A stretch of 59,948 nt of DNA from Candidatus Thiopontia autotrophica (GCA_014384675.1 JACNFK010000023.1:1-59948), one strand, 5' to 3'; positions 18,468 to 28,404 are shown, counted from the stretch's first letter. Numbers and translations are program-made. The notes: generated from the letters alone by a model not told the origin.

Positions 18468-21239
18468 CTACAACAGGCGATCCCAAATTTTGGTGACCTG
18501 CTTACGCTCTACAACAAACTCTTCTGCAGAGACGATTGCTTTCCTGTTTTGTAGGGATAGGTGGTAGGCACGCCTTCGATAGCTACGATAATTTTCCTCA
18601 AGTGTTTTTGCTTCATCATCAGTAATCAGCCCCTCTTCGGCCAGCTGCTCCAGTAGACGAATATTATCTGTCCACTGCATTAAGGATGGGTGCTGTAATG
18701 ACCAGCGTAACACCATGTACTGAACCATAAACTCGATATCAACCATTCCTCCCTTCATCTGTTTAAGGTTGATCTCGTCTTTGCCGCACTGGCCTAGCGA
18801 GTCACGCATTTTCTCTCGCATATCACTAACCTCGGACTGCAGCTCTCTCTCGTCTCTCTGCTGACTCAGGATTGTCCTTCTAATTTTTTCAAACTCTGCT
18901 CTTGCCTTTGCGCCACCAAAAATCACCCGGGCACGTACCAGTGCCTGGTGTTCCCAGGTCCACGCATCCTTCTTTTGGTAGTCCAGGAACCCTTCTGAAT
19001 CCAAGACCAGCAATCCCGATGCGCCATTAGGGCGTAGGCGTGAATCAATCTCGTAGAGTCGTCCGCTCATGGTGCGAGTGCTAATTAGGTGGATCATTCT
19101 CTGTGCCAGCCTGATATAGAATTCACGCCGGGTAACAGGTTGCTGTTTACGGCTAAATGGATCTTCTGGTTGGCCTGTATGGAGAAATACCAAGTCAAGG
19201 TCTGAGCCATAGCCAAGCTCAATCCCTCCCATCTTGCCATATCCGATAACCAGAAATCCCGGGGCTGCCATGCTCTCTTTGCGCATACGTGGCTGTCCCC
19301 AGCGCCTGGTCATCTCATCCCACGACAGCTGAAAACAGTACTCCACCACGCTCTCTGCTATCCAGGTCAGGGCATCACTTACCTCCATAATCGGCAGCCT
19401 GTCCATTACATCAACCGCTGCCACCTTAACCATGTGTCTACGCTGAAAGTGGCGCAACAACTCCATCTGCTGTTCAAGGTCCTGTTTATCTACCCGGCTA
19501 CCCAGCAGTAGAAGCTCTTCTGTCAATGATTGACGCTCCTCGGGAAGGAAGAGATTGCGTGGATCCAGCACCACATCCAGCAACATTGGGGTCTGCGATA
19601 GTTGCTCTGAAATCCATTCACTTTTCTGTAGCAAAAATAGCAGGTGCTCTAGTGTGTGATGATTTTCTGCCAGCAGAGTAAAGTAGACGGAGCGTCGGCC
19701 TATCGACTCTACCAGATGAATGGCCCGCTTCAGGCTATGATCTGAATCATCCTGCCTTGAGGCAGCCTCTATCAACAGCGGCATCAATCTATCCAGACGC
19801 TCTTTTCCCTCCCTGCTCATGGATTGGACTGTTGATGAGCTATTTAGTTGCTGCAGAGAGGCTATGATATTTTCCGGTTCATCGAAGTGCCGTGAAAACT
19901 GCTCGACTAATTGCTCCACAGATATGCCGTCATCAAGATCTGACCACGCCTGGTTAAGGGGATGCTGCTCTTTTTCTGGGGCACGCTCATCTGGGACAGC
20001 GAACAATTCCTCAAATCGTCTCTGTACTCGGCCCCGGTGCTCTTCGAGCTGAACAAAAAACTCTTTCCAGCTATCAAATCCCATAGACTCAGCCAGTAAC
20101 ACACGCTGTTCTTTGCTGGATGGAAGCCGTTGGGTCTGTCTATCCTCATACTCCTGCAGGCGATGTTCAGCGTTGCGCAGAAAAATGTAGGCCTCTGTCA
20201 GCTCCTGTTCCTCTTCTCTGCTTATCTCCCCACGTTTAGAGAGTAGTGGCAGCACTTTGAGAATAGGGCGTACCTGTAACTCTGGTTCTCTGCCCCCATG
20301 CACCAGCTGGAAAGCCTGACCTATAAATTCAATCTCACGTATACCGCCTGGCCCCAGCTTGAGGTCATCTTCCATCCCTTTTTTACGTACCTGCTGTGCA
20401 ATCATCATCTTCATTTCACGTAGCGACTCGAATGCACTGTAGTCAATGTAACGTCGATATATGAATGGCCGCAACAGGTTTAACAGTTGCTCTCCTGCAC
20501 CGCTGTCTCCTGCTATCACTCTGCCCTTGATCCATGCATAGCGCTCCCAGCTTCTTCCATGAATCTGATAATAATCTTCCATGGCATCAAATGATGAGAC
20601 CATAGAACCGCTCTCACCAAATGGGCGCAGTCGCATATCAACACGAAACACAAAGCCATCTGCTGTCTTGTTGTTAATGGTACGAATCAGGCGTTGTGCC
20701 AGATGGGTAAAAAACTCCTGGTTGCTGATCCATGGGCGCCTGCCCCTGGTCTCACCATCCTCTGGATAGGTGAAAATAAGATCAATATCTGAAGAGAAGT
20801 TGAGCTCTCTGGCTCCAAGTTTGCCCATTGCGACCACAATCATCTGCTGTGGTCGACCACTCTGCTCCCCTTTCGGGGTTCCCTCCTCATCACACTGCCA
20901 TTGGTATAGCAGGTTTAGAGTCTCTGAAACTACAACATCAGCCAATGCCGAAAGCTCACTGACTGTTGTCTGGTAATCAGACCAGCCAGCAAGATCACGC
21001 AGCGCGATCCTTACCATCTCGTCACGCCTGAATAAGCGTAGCGCCTTTGAGAGCTGCTGGTCACTCTTGACTGGTGCCAATAGTCTCTTTAGTTGTTGTC
21101 GGTAATGTTCCTCATCAACTGTTGAGCTGATGGTTTTTGATTGGATAAGCCGCTGCAACAGGGTTTGATCCTGTCGGCAACTATTCTCAATAAACGGGCT
21201 AAACTTGAAAAGGCTGGTAAGGGTAGAGAGAGAGCTCAC
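18468..21239 (-). CDS. glnE: Glutamine synthetase adenylyltransferase/deadenylase
   Basis: A 923-aa bifunctional enzyme that adenylylates and deadenylylates GlnA in response to PII and glutamine. Both nucleotidyltransferase halves are intact: the deadenylase-side ELNFSSDIDLIFTYPE (about residue 150) and the adenylylase-side ELGYGSDLDLVFLHTG (about residue 675), each with its GSDxD pair and helical partner domain. The GTG start overlaps the stop of the M23 gene by four bases (GTGA), so it is translationally coupled. Its target GlnA and the NtrBC regulators are encoded just upstream, giving a compact nitrogen-control block. Confidence 0.95.
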   Translation of the reverse strand: MSSLSTLTSLFKFSPFIENSCRQDQTLLQRLIQSKTISSTVDEEHYRQQLKRLLAPVKSDQQLSKALRLFRRDEMVRIALRDLAGWSDYQTTVSELSALADVVVSETLNLLYQWQCDEEGTPKGEQSGRPQQMIVVAMGKLGARELNFSSDIDLIFTYPEDGETRGRRPWISNQEFFTHLAQRLIRTINNKTADGFVFRVDMRLRPFGESGSMVSSFDAMEDYYQIHGRSWERYAWIKGRVIAGDSGAGEQLLNLLRPFIYRRYIDYSAFESLREMKMMIAQQVRKKGMEDDLKLGPGGIREIEFIGQAFQLVHGGREPELQVRPILKVLPLLSKRGEISREEEQELTEAYIFLRNAEHRLQEYEDRQTQRLPSSKEQRVLLAESMGFDSWKEFFVQLEEHRGRVQRRFEELFAVPDERAPEKEQHPLNQAWSDLDDGISVEQLVEQFSRHFDEPENIIASLQQLNSSSTVQSMSREGKERLDRLMPLLIEAASRQDDSDHSLKRAIHLVESIGRRSVYFTLLAENHHTLEHLLFLLQKSEWISEQLSQTPMLLDVVLDPRNLFLPEERQSLTEELLLLGSRVDKQDLEQQMELLRHFQRRHMVKVAAVDVMDRLPIMEVSDALTWIAESVVEYCFQLSWDEMTRRWGQPRMRKESMAAPGFLVIGYGKMGGIELGYGSDLDLVFLHTGQPEDPFSRKQQPVTRREFYIRLAQRMIHLISTRTMSGRLYEIDSRLRPNGASGLLVLDSEGFLDYQKKDAWTWEHQALVRARVIFGGAKARAEFEKIRRTILSQQRDERELQSEVSDMREKMRDSLGQCGKDEINLKQMKGGMVDIEFMVQYMVLRWSLQHPSLMQWTDNIRLLEQLAEEGLITDDEAKTLEENYRSYRRRAYHLSLQNRKAIVSAEEFVVERKQVTKIWDRLL

Positions 21240-22234
21240 TGCTTCATTGCAAGCTGTCTGCTCTTATGACGATTCAATAAAACCTTGCGCAGTTTTGCCG
21301 TAGCCTGATAGAAATATTTACGCTCTGCTGTAGATAGCTTGTTGGTGCGTGGCAGTGCAACCTGCATTGCATCCTTGTACTCACCATCTTTTCTGAACTC
21401 GTAGTGGAGATGAGGCCCGGTTGCCAATCCAGTGCTTCCACTATAACCGATTACCTCGCCCTGCCTTACTCGTGTTCCCACCTTAAGCTTTTTTGCAAAA
21501 CGTGAAAGGTGTGCATATACAGTGGTGTATTTCCCGCCGGCATGACTCAGGAATATGACGTTTCCATACCCTCTCTGTCGCTCCCGCTTCTCTACAACGC
21601 CACCTGCTGTTGCCATTACTGGAGTTCCGGTTGCGGCAACAAGGTCTGTACCCCTGTGTGGACGATACTTCTTGAGCACTGGATGGTAACGACGCAGCGT
21701 GAAGTGCGAACTTATCTTGGTGTTTTTTAGCGGGCTACGCAAAAAATCTGCCTCCAGTGGAGTACCGTCTCCACTATAGAAACGTGACACTCCACGACGG
21801 TTGGTGTGGTTAATCACACGTATGGGTTTGCCCTGATTATTAAGCTCGGCAGCAAGAATTTTTCCACTCTGCAGTGTGCCGTCTGCTCCCGGTTGAAATA
21901 CAACCGTAAAGTGATCCCCTTTTTGAATATCTTTGCGAAAATTGATCTGCTCGGAAAACAACTCCTCCAGCTTGCGTATATGTACGCCAGGTATGCCTGT
22001 GTTTCTCGCTGCTCGTGAAAATGTCTTGGTAATATGGCCTCGATAGACTTCCCAACGACGTATAGAGGTGGTGCCTTTATCGGCTTTCTCTCTTATCTGT
22101 TTGTTCGGCTCATGTTGTGGTGTGACCAATCTCTTTTCTACTTTTGTAGTTTTGACCTGGGCACCACCCTGCTCTGCACAACCTGAAAGCAGGAATAGCA
22201 TTGAGATCAACATAATAGAAAATAGCCGGCTCAT
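21236..22234 (-). CDS. M23 (LytM-type) peptidase lipoprotein
   Basis: About 332 aa from the ATG at 22232-22234. A lipoprotein signal ends in LLSGC (about residue 19). An N-terminal LysM-like/Csd3-type domain follows (about 60-150), then an M23 domain with HRGTDLVA and the GPHLHYEF motif, so the zinc ligands (H, D, H-x-H) are present and it is probably an active peptidoglycan endopeptidase at the outer membrane. The frame is open to a TTG at 22249, but the lipobox favours the ATG. A TATAAT-like sequence lies just upstream (about 22243-22248), which may be a promoter remnant. It sits 32 bp after ntrC and overlaps glnE. Confidence 0.85.
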   Translation of the reverse strand: MSRLFSIMLISMLFLLSGCAEQGGAQVKTTKVEKRLVTPQHEPNKQIREKADKGTTSIRRWEVYRGHITKTFSRAARNTGIPGVHIRKLEELFSEQINFRKDIQKGDHFTVVFQPGADGTLQSGKILAAELNNQGKPIRVINHTNRRGVSRFYSGDGTPLEADFLRSPLKNTKISSHFTLRRYHPVLKKYRPHRGTDLVAATGTPVMATAGGVVEKRERQRGYGNVIFLSHAGGKYTTVYAHLSRFAKKLKVGTRVRQGEVIGYSGSTGLATGPHLHYEFRKDGEYKDAMQVALPRTNKLSTAERKYFYQATAKLRKVLLNRHKSRQLAMKQ

Positions 22235-22266
22235 CTCCCCATTATACAATGATTTATCAGGTGGCG

Positions 22267-23694
22267 TTATTCACGATGCTCGTCCAGGGAGAGCTCTTTG
22301 ATTTTACGGGTCAGGGTATTTCGCCCCCACCCCAATAGACGGGCGGCCTCCTGTTTCTTGCCTGCTGTATGCTCCAGCGCAGTCTTGATCAGAATCTTCT
22401 CCATGGTTGGAACAACCTGATCAAGCAACCCTTCCTCTTCCTGGTTGAGATGCTGTCTCAGCCACTGCTCAAGGGCCTTCTCCCAGCTATCACCGCCAAC
22501 TGTTCCCTCTGCACGCAGCTCTGCTGGAAGATCACCCACACAGACATTCCTGGTTGGTGCCATTACTGTGATCCAGCGACAGGTGTTCTCCAGTTGACGC
22601 ACGTTGCCCTGCCACTCCAGACCACTTAAATAATTCATTGTTTCAGGAAGCAGCTCCTTCTCCTCTACCTCAAGCTCTTCTGCCGCCAGCCTTAAAAAGT
22701 GGTTTGCCAACAGCGGAATATCCTCTCTGCGCTCGGAGAGCTCAGGCACATGAACACGGATAACATTGAGACGGTGGTAGAGATCCTCACGAAAATCTCC
22801 AGCCTGGACCGCCGCCTCCAGGTCCTGATGGGTAGCCGCAATAATTCTCACATCCACCTTGGTTGGCGCATGTCCGCCCACCTGGTAAAACTCACCTTCG
22901 GAGAGCACGCGCAACAGTCTGGTTTGCGTCTCTAGCGGCATATCCCCTATCTCGTCCAGAAACAGGGTGCCTCCATCAGCCTGCTGAAAGCGGCCCTTGC
23001 GCACACCTGTGGCGCCTGTAAATGCACCCTTCTCATGACCAAACAGTTCTGAATCCATAAGGTCTCTGGGAATTGCGGCCATATTAAGGGCAATAAATGG
23101 ATAGTCTGCCCGTGGGCTGTGACGGTGCAACGCCTGAGCAACCCGCTCCTTGCCTGTACCGGATTCCCCGTTGATCAGCACCGTCATATTGGAGTGCGCC
23201 AAACGCCCAATTGCACGAAACACCTCCTGCATGGCAGGAGACTCTCCTATGATGTCAGTTACGGTCTCTCCTTTTTCTCTCTGCCTGGTACGTTTACTAT
23301 GCACCTGCTCAACAGCACGCTGCACCAGACCGGTGGCCTCTTCAATATCAAATGGCTTGGGCAGGTATTCAAAAGCACCCCCTTCATAAGCTGCAACTGC
23401 ACTATCCATATCAGAGTGGGCGGTCATGATGATCACCGGCAAATCCGGTTGTCTTGCACCAATCTCCTTCAACAGGGCCAGCCCATCAATACCCGGCATT
23501 CTAATATCACTCACTACAACGTCCGGGCTCTCACGCTCCAGCCTATCCAGCACCTCATTACCATCACTAAAAGTCTCTACCTCCATTCCTGCTTTTTGTA
23601 GTGCTCGCTCCAGAACCCAGCGAATAGAACGGTCATCATCAATAACCCAGATCTGCCCTCTGTTTTTTTCGCTAACTTTTGTATCCTGAGTCAT
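22267..23694 (-). CDS. ntrC: Nitrogen regulation response regulator NtrC
   Basis: A 475-aa sigma-54 activator. The receiver domain has Asp63 in VVVSDIRMP. The AAA+ domain has Walker A GESGTGKE and the sigma-54-contacting GAFTGA loop (in [11 protein letters not shown]). The C-terminal Fis-type helix-turn-helix reads [19 protein letters not shown]. Phosphorylated by NtrB, it binds TGCACC-N5-GGTGCA enhancers and opens sigma-54 promoters; several such sites lie in this window. The start is ATG at 23692-23694, 3 nt after the ntrB stop. Confidence 0.96.
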   Translation of the reverse strand: MTQDTKVSEKNRGQIWVIDDDRSIRWVLERALQKAGMEVETFSDGNEVLDRLERESPDVVVSDIRMPGIDGLALLKEIGARQPDLPVIIMTAHSDMDSAVAAYEGGAFEYLPKPFDIEEATGLVQRAVEQVHSKRTRQREKGETVTDIIGESPAMQEVFRAIGRLAHSNMTVLINGESGTGKERVAQALHRHSPRADYPFIALNMAAIPRDLMDSELFGHEKGAFTGATGVRKGRFQQADGGTLFLDEIGDMPLETQTRLLRVLSEGEFYQVGGHAPTKVDVRIIAATHQDLEAAVQAGDFREDLYHRLNVIRVHVPELSERREDIPLLANHFLRLAAEELEVEEKELLPETMNYLSGLEWQGNVRQLENTCRWITVMAPTRNVCVGDLPAELRAEGTVGGDSWEKALEQWLRQHLNQEEEGLLDQVVPTMEKILIKTALEHTAGKKQEAARLLGWGRNTLTRKIKELSLDEHRE

Positions 23695-23697
23695 CTT

Positions 23698-24774
23698 CTA
23701 TTCCTCCAGCGGAATCAATAAGGTGAATATGGTTTTGCCGGGCCTGGAATTACACTCAATCACCCCGCCCTGGCGATGGATAATAGACTGCGCAATTGAG
23801 AGGCCGAGGCCAGTTCCCTCGGCACGTCCTGTTACCATGGGTAGAAAAATGGTTTTTTGAAGCTCTTCCGAGACCCCGGGGCCGTTGTCCTGAACCTCCA
23901 GACTACAGACCAGGCGATGATGTTTATGACCAATAGTCACCTGGCGCAATATGCGTGTTCTAAGCTGAATCTCACCACTGTTGTTGAGAGTTTGTGCCGC
24001 ATTTTTAACAATGTTGAGCAGAGCCTGAATTAACAGATCTGGATCAGCCATAATGGTTGGAATGCTGGGATCATAGTCTTGCTTTATCTGTAGTGATGAC
24101 TCTCCAGCCTCCGCAGTAACAAGAGTTCGCACCCGCTCCAGTACCTCATGAATATTTGTCTCTTCCAGGCGTGGCGGACGACTTGGTCCCAACATTCTGT
24201 CGAGCAGAGTCTGCAGGCGATCTGCCTCACCAATAATAACCTCCGTATATTCTCTTAGTGACTCATCTTCCAGCTCTCCCTCAAGCAGCTGTGCAGCCCC
24301 CCTTAATCCGCCCAGAGGGTTTTTGATCTCATGTGCCAGGCCGCGCAACAGGTCTGCTGATGCTCGCGTCTGGTTAATCAACCGATCCTCATTAATCAGG
24401 CGTAACTGCTCATCTACCCTCTGTATCTCTACCAGTACATGGTTGTCTTCATCATGCTCCGTTAGTGGAATCAGTGAACAGTCCACTACAGAGCTCTCGC
24501 CACTAAATAGCCGAAGCTCCACCTCACGCTCTGTGTATGGATAGTTTGTCTCCGAGATGCGCTGCATCCCTTTTGCCAAATCACAACGAATATCCACTAT
24601 TTCTGACATTCGCATGCCTGCCGCCTTCTGTGCACTGGTTCCCAGTAAAATTTCTGCAGCTGGATTAAGAAAACAGAGGCGCTGATTAGCGTCTAAAATC
24701 AGTATCGATACAGTTGTATGGCCTGCAACAAGCTCTGCATAGCTAGATATACTGTTTTGGGAGAAAGAATTCAT
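23698..24774 (-). CDS. ntrB: Nitrogen regulation sensor kinase/phosphatase NtrB
   Basis: A 358-aa cytoplasmic histidine kinase with an N-terminal PAS domain (about 15-125), a dimerisation/phosphotransfer helix with His148 in RGLAHEIKNPLGGLRGA, and a C-terminal ATPase domain with N-box (LNIVKNAAQ) and G-boxes (DNGPGV, GTGLGLSIAQ). Controlled by PII, it phosphorylates or dephosphorylates NtrC. An upstream TTG gives five more residues, but the ATG at 24772-24774 fits the family start better; the ribosome site is weak either way. It is separated from glnA by a terminator and an NtrC-type operator. Confidence 0.95.
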   Translation of the reverse strand: MNSFSQNSISSYAELVAGHTTVSILILDANQRLCFLNPAAEILLGTSAQKAAGMRMSEIVDIRCDLAKGMQRISETNYPYTEREVELRLFSGESSVVDCSLIPLTEHDEDNHVLVEIQRVDEQLRLINEDRLINQTRASADLLRGLAHEIKNPLGGLRGAAQLLEGELEDESLREYTEVIIGEADRLQTLLDRMLGPSRPPRLEETNIHEVLERVRTLVTAEAGESSLQIKQDYDPSIPTIMADPDLLIQALLNIVKNAAQTLNNSGEIQLRTRILRQVTIGHKHHRLVCSLEVQDNGPGVSEELQKTIFLPMVTGRAEGTGLGLSIAQSIIHRQGGVIECNSRPGKTIFTLLIPLEE

Positions 24775-24913
24775 AACTTCAGTAATCAATGCAATCGCTA
24801 TACCAGTATCATAATTATTCCGAACATATCAATAAATATTCTTTAAAAACAATATGTTATAAAACAAGATATACTCATGACTGCATAAATCACGATGCCC
24901 TGGGCAGCTATAA

Positions 24914-24930
24914 TGCACCATTATGGTGCA
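24914..24930 (-). promoter_or_regulatory. NtrC-binding site upstream of ntrB
   Basis: An exact dyad TGCACC-ATTAT-GGTGCA, the NtrC consensus half-sites with the 5-bp spacer. It covers the -10 of the ntrB promoter (24920-24925), so bound NtrC would repress ntrBC, as known for the glnL operator of enterics. Confidence 0.88.
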
Positions 24931-24948
24931 TTCTATTATGGATCACAA
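24920..24948 (-). promoter_or_regulatory. Sigma-70-like ntrBC promoter overlapped by the NtrC operator
   Basis: Minus strand: TTGTGA (24943-24948), a 17-bp spacer and CATAAT (24920-24925). The -10 lies inside the NtrC dyad. The leader to the ntrB ATG is about 140 nt and A/T-rich, with no further gene. Confidence 0.6.
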
Positions 24949-24960
24949 ATCGGAAAAATA

Positions 24961-24995
24961 AAAAAAGCCCCCTCCATAAATGGAGGGGGCTTTTT
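24961..24995 (-). terminator. Terminator of glnA
   Basis: A 10-bp stem GCCCCCTCCA (24967-24976) with its complement (24981-24990) and a 4-nt loop, flanked by T-runs on both strands. It begins 22 nt after the glnA stop, so glnA is mostly monocistronic and ntrBC depends on its own promoter or read-through. Confidence 0.93.
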
Positions 24996-25016
24996 GCAGG
25001 TTTAATGTATTACAGA

Positions 25017-26423
25017 TTAAACGCTGTAGTACATATCAAACTCAACCGGATGGGTGGTCATACGCATACGAGTCACCTCTTCCATCTTCAGGTCGATATA
25101 GCTTTCAATAAAGTCAGCTGTAAATACATCACCCTGTGTCAGGTAGTCATTATCATTGGCCAGCGCCTCAAGCGCCTGCTCAAAGGAGTGACATACAGTT
25201 GGGATCTCTGCTGCCTCCTCTGCTGGCAGGTCATACAGATCCTTATCCATCGCCTCACCTGGATCGATCTTGTTCTTGATGCCATCAAGGCCAGCCATCA
25301 ACATGGCTGCAAACGCCAGGTATGGGTTGGCAGTTGGATCAGGGAAACGAACCTCGATACGGGTAGCCTTGGGTACCGGTACAAACGGAATACGAATAGA
25401 GGCAGAACGGTTACGGGCAGAGTAGGCCAGCATTACTGGTGCCTCAAAGCCTGGAACCAGACGCTTATAGGAGTTGGTTGATGCATTGGTAAATGCATTC
25501 AGTGAACGGGCGTGTTTGATGATTCCACCAATATAGTAGAGCGCGTCCTGAGAGAGGCCGCCATACTTGTTACCCGAGAAGATATTCTTTCCCTTCTTGG
25601 CGATGGACTGGTGAACATGCATACCAGTTCCGTTATCACCAACGATTGGCTTGGGCATAAAGGTTGCTGTTTTGCCATAAGCGTGTGCAACATTGTGCGT
25701 TACATACTTGAGGATCTGCACCTCATCCGCCTTCTTGACCAGTGAGTTGAATGCAGTAGCAATCTCGTTCTGGTTTGCAGTAGCAACCTCATGGTGGTGT
25801 GCCTCAATAGTCAGGCCCATATCCTCCATAACCAGAGACATTGCAGTACGGATATCCTGAGTAGAGTCAACAGGAGGTACCGGGAAGTAACCACCCTTGA
25901 CGCCAGGGCGGTGGCCCATGTTACCGCCTTCATAGACCTTCTCTGTATTCCAGGATGCCTCCTCGGAGTCAACCTTGCAGAAAGAGCCACTCATGTCTGA
26001 GCCCCAACGAACATCATCAAACAGGAAGAACTCTGGCTCAGGACCGAAGAATGCCTTGTCGCCAATACCGGTAGACTTGAGGTACTCTTCTGCACGATAG
26101 GCTACAGAACGTGGATCACGCTCATAACCTTCCATGGTTGCAGGCTCAACAATATTACAGCGAATAATGACTGTTGGCTCCTCATAGAATGGGTCCAACA
26201 ATGCAGTGTCTGCATCTGGCATCAGAATCATGTCTGATTCATTGATTCCCTTCCAGCCCTCGATAGAGGATCCATCGAACATCTTGCCAGCCTTGAAAAA
26301 GCCGGCATTAACCTCGGCTGAAGGAATAGTTACGTGCTGCTCCTTGCCCTTGGTATCTGTGAAACGGAGATCAACAAACTTGGCATTGTTCTCCTTGATG
26401 AGTTTAAGTACTTTCTGAGACAT
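25017..26423 (-). CDS. glnA: Glutamine synthetase type I
   Basis: A 468-aa enzyme forming glutamine from glutamate, ammonia and ATP, a dodecamer in this family. Features include the metal-binding and ATP-binding motifs ([40 protein letters not shown]) and the adenylylation loop [12 protein letters not shown] with Tyr at about residue 397, the target of GlnE encoded here. The start is ATG with a GGGGAG site about 10 nt upstream. Upstream lie a sigma-54 promoter and an NtrC dyad; downstream is a strong terminator. Confidence 0.98.
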   Translation of the reverse strand: MSQKVLKLIKENNAKFVDLRFTDTKGKEQHVTIPSAEVNAGFFKAGKMFDGSSIEGWKGINESDMILMPDADTALLDPFYEEPTVIIRCNIVEPATMEGYERDPRSVAYRAEEYLKSTGIGDKAFFGPEPEFFLFDDVRWGSDMSGSFCKVDSEEASWNTEKVYEGGNMGHRPGVKGGYFPVPPVDSTQDIRTAMSLVMEDMGLTIEAHHHEVATANQNEIATAFNSLVKKADEVQILKYVTHNVAHAYGKTATFMPKPIVGDNGTGMHVHQSIAKKGKNIFSGNKYGGLSQDALYYIGGIIKHARSLNAFTNASTNSYKRLVPGFEAPVMLAYSARNRSASIRIPFVPVPKATRIEVRFPDPTANPYLAFAAMLMAGLDGIKNKIDPGEAMDKDLYDLPAEEAAEIPTVCHSFEQALEALANDNDYLTQGDVFTADFIESYIDLKMEEVTRMRMTTHPVEFDMYYSV

Positions 26424-26552
26424 TAATGACTCCCCTGATTCAATGTAAACACTAGTAAAGAGTAGCCACTACCCTGTGACCAACCCCTGTAAAAAATTAA
26501 TCCTTCGAAATCAGATGTGCTCATGAATCCGAAGGGAACGCCGGATTATATA

Positions 26553-26567
26553 GCATAAGTCGTGCCA
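26553..26567 (-). promoter_or_regulatory. Sigma-54 promoter of glnA
   Basis: Minus strand: TGGCACG (26561-26567), a 4-bp spacer and ATGC (26553-26556), so the -24 GG and -12 GC are at the right distance. It lies about 130 nt before the glnA ATG, with an NtrC dyad about 65-80 bp further upstream. Confidence 0.8.
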
Positions 26568-26630
26568 ATCGTATAACTGCCTGATCTTGCTTGAGACTTT
26601 TTCTGAACTTTTTATAAAAACAGCGGTAAT

Positions 26631-26647
26631 TGCACCAATATAGTGCG
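26631..26647 (-). promoter_or_regulatory. NtrC-type enhancer of glnA
   Basis: TGCACC-AATAT-AGTGCG on the plus strand: one perfect half-site, the other differing at the last base, with a 5-bp spacer. It sits between the end of tusA (26681) and the glnA sigma-54 promoter. Confidence 0.75.
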
Positions 26648-26680
26648 TATTTTTAGGCGTATGCCACATAATAGGGCGCA

Positions 26681-26902
26681 TTACACCTCAATAACAATGC
26701 GCACCTCTCTCCCCTCCTGGCTTTTTTCCACCACCACATGGCCATTGATTCGACACCAGGCCGGAATATCATTCAGTGCGCCTGGGTCAGAGGAGAGCAC
26801 CTCCAGACGGTCGCCTGGATTTAGCTCCTCAACCACCTCCTGAGCACGAATTACCGGCATGGGGCAGAGCAGGCCTCGAGTATCTATGGAAAAATTGGCC
26901 AT
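26681..26902 (-). CDS. TusA-family sulfur carrier
   Basis: A 73-aa protein with the signature LLCPMPVIRA; Cys13 is the persulfide-carrying residue of the family. TusA proteins relay sulfur to tRNA thiolation and molybdenum cofactor synthesis and, in sulfur oxidisers, to the cytoplasmic Dsr/sHdr pathways. It lies 11 bp after a PP-loop ATPase gene on the same strand, which favours a role as its sulfur donor. It is not next to dsr or rhd genes here, so a role in sulfur oxidation is only a possibility. Confidence 0.88.
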   Translation of the reverse strand: MANFSIDTRGLLCPMPVIRAQEVVEELNPGDRLEVLSSDPGALNDIPAWCRINGHVVVEKSQEGREVRIVIEV

Positions 26903-26913
26903 TCAGGCGACTC

Positions 26914-27957
26914 CTATATATACCAGCTTTTTTCAATATCAGCTGGAGAGATTGGTTTCACCGTTATCTCTCTGCTCTCTCCATCACGCCCTCTTATCTC
27001 TACGGTAACCTCAGGGGCGCTTTTTCCTTTACCAAAGCGTGCGGTAATTTGGCCGGCCAGCATCAAATCTTCGTCACTGGCTTCGCCATCGATCAATACC
27101 AGAGGCCCGGGGAAATCTGTTGTTCTCATGCTGGTGTACTGGTTTCTATAACCTTGCAGGAAGTGATTCTCGCCCTCCTCTCTGGAGATGATCATCTTGA
27201 AGTTCTTTCTTGGACGAATATGACGCCCCACCTTGAGTAGCATAATGTCATCCATCTCATACTCTCTGGAACCACGCGCATCCCACAGGTCAACCAGCTT
27301 AATCGAGTAACTCTCATCAGTCAGAAAACAGCATCCGCCAGCCGGGGTTGCATAATCTTCAAAGCCAAACTGTTTTGCCAGCGCCATCTGCGGCTTGCGG
27401 GTGCGGCCACTGAAGTCATATAGGGCTTCACGATCCAGCCAACCCTCTCTCTCTGGAAGTGTGGGGGGAAGATTCTTTGCACAGAGCGGGCGCACCAACA
27501 GGTCATCCGCACCAGATTCGCCAGATACCACCGGCATTGTATCCTTGCGTTGCGACATCGGGCGCTGCCCCACTACCTCTCCGGTGGCGATAAAATCAAA
27601 CTGATGTTTATGCATCCACTCCAGCGCCTTCTTCACCATGAAGATTTTGCAGTCCAGACATGGGTTCATATTGGCTCCATAGCCATGCTTGGGATTTAGC
27701 AAAACATCTTTGTACTCCTCCACAATATCGACCATATGGAGTTTGATCCCTAACTGCTCTGCTACCCAGAGAGCATTGTTGCGCTTATCTTTCTTCTGGT
27801 CTTTCTTGCGAATGGCGTGAGTATGCCCCTCTACACAGAAGCCCGTATAGAAATTAATCCCCTCAACATGAATCCCCTGCTCCTGGAGTACGCGCACAGC
27901 CAGCATGGAGTCCAGTCCCCCCGAGACCAATACCGCCGCTTTTTTCGGTTCCGACAT
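26914..27957 (-). CDS. PP-loop ATPase, ThiI/MnmA-like, with a C-terminal extension
   Basis: A 347-aa protein. The N-terminal adenine-nucleotide alpha-hydrolase domain has the PP-loop SGGLDSMLA (about residues 13-21), then NPCLDCK with a CxxC pair (about 100) and TPAGGCCFLTD (about 215). The PP-loop and cysteines fit a tRNA thiolase-type enzyme that activates its target by adenylation and adds sulfur. The C-terminal 110 residues (GRHIRPRKNFKMIISREE onward) look like an NFACT-R/DUF814-type module, a tentative assignment. Homologues are often labelled tRNA thiouridylate methyltransferase or TrmU-like, but it is distinct from true MnmA. The start is ATG at 27955-27957. It is co-transcribed with tusA. 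Confidence 0.75.
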   Translation of the reverse strand: MSEPKKAAVLVSGGLDSMLAVRVLQEQGIHVEGINFYTGFCVEGHTHAIRKKDQKKDKRNNALWVAEQLGIKLHMVDIVEEYKDVLLNPKHGYGANMNPCLDCKIFMVKKALEWMHKHQFDFIATGEVVGQRPMSQRKDTMPVVSGESGADDLLVRPLCAKNLPPTLPEREGWLDREALYDFSGRTRKPQMALAKQFGFEDYATPAGGCCFLTDESYSIKLVDLWDARGSREYEMDDIMLLKVGRHIRPRKNFKMIISREEGENHFLQGYRNQYTSMRTTDFPGPLVLIDGEASDEDLMLAGQITARFGKGKSAPEVTVEIRGRDGESREITVKPISPADIEKSWYI

Positions 27958-28095
27958 CAAATATCCCGGTTTAATCAGTAATGAGTGCGCATTTTACCCG
28001 AATCCACACCTGGAAAGTATGGATTCGAGTTCTATCAATTGATACCTTTTTCACGGATAATGCCCGCTCACTCCATAGCACTGCTGGCTCATCTT

Positions 28096-28404
28096 ATGAA
28101 AAAAACATTCTCGCTACTCCATCCCAAGAAGACGAGGCCCCGTCTTGTTGAGTCCATCAAACATGAGGTCAGAAAATACATTAAAAGGGAGCGCAGAAAG
28201 AGCCTGCCTGATGGAGCCGACTACTGGGATTTTGACTGCAAATTTGGAGATGATGAGGCAAGCAGCATCGTCACTCATATCTCTGAGATTGATAAACAGA
28301 TTACTGCGGCCGAATCCAAACCGCTTGACTCCTTCTATATAGAGATTTTGGCAAAGCCTGGATATCGCATCAAAAAACCGGCCACAAAAACCGATTCTGG
28401 CTAG
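28096..28404 (+). CDS. DUF6172-like small protein
   Basis: About 102 aa beginning MKKTFSLLHPKKTRPRLVES. The conserved core ESIKHEVRKYIKRERRK, then DYWDFDC and SFYIEILAKPGYR, matches a widespread, uncharacterised proteobacterial family (DUF6172, from memory). It is very basic in the middle, suggesting nucleic-acid or ribosome contact, but no function is known. The frame is open further upstream (27985); the ATG at 28096 gives the family N-terminus. It lies 23 bp before the U32 gene. Confidence 0.7.
   Translation: MKKTFSLLHPKKTRPRLVESIKHEVRKYIKRERRKSLPDGADYWDFDCKFGDDEASSIVTHISEIDKQITAAESKPLDSFYIEILAKPGYRIKKPATKTDSG

Noticed and set aside
24789-25481. A 230-codon plus-strand frame running from the ntrB upstream region across the glnA end
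   Set aside because: It crosses the glnA terminator and the NtrC site and is antisense to glnA; no ribosome site and no similarity.
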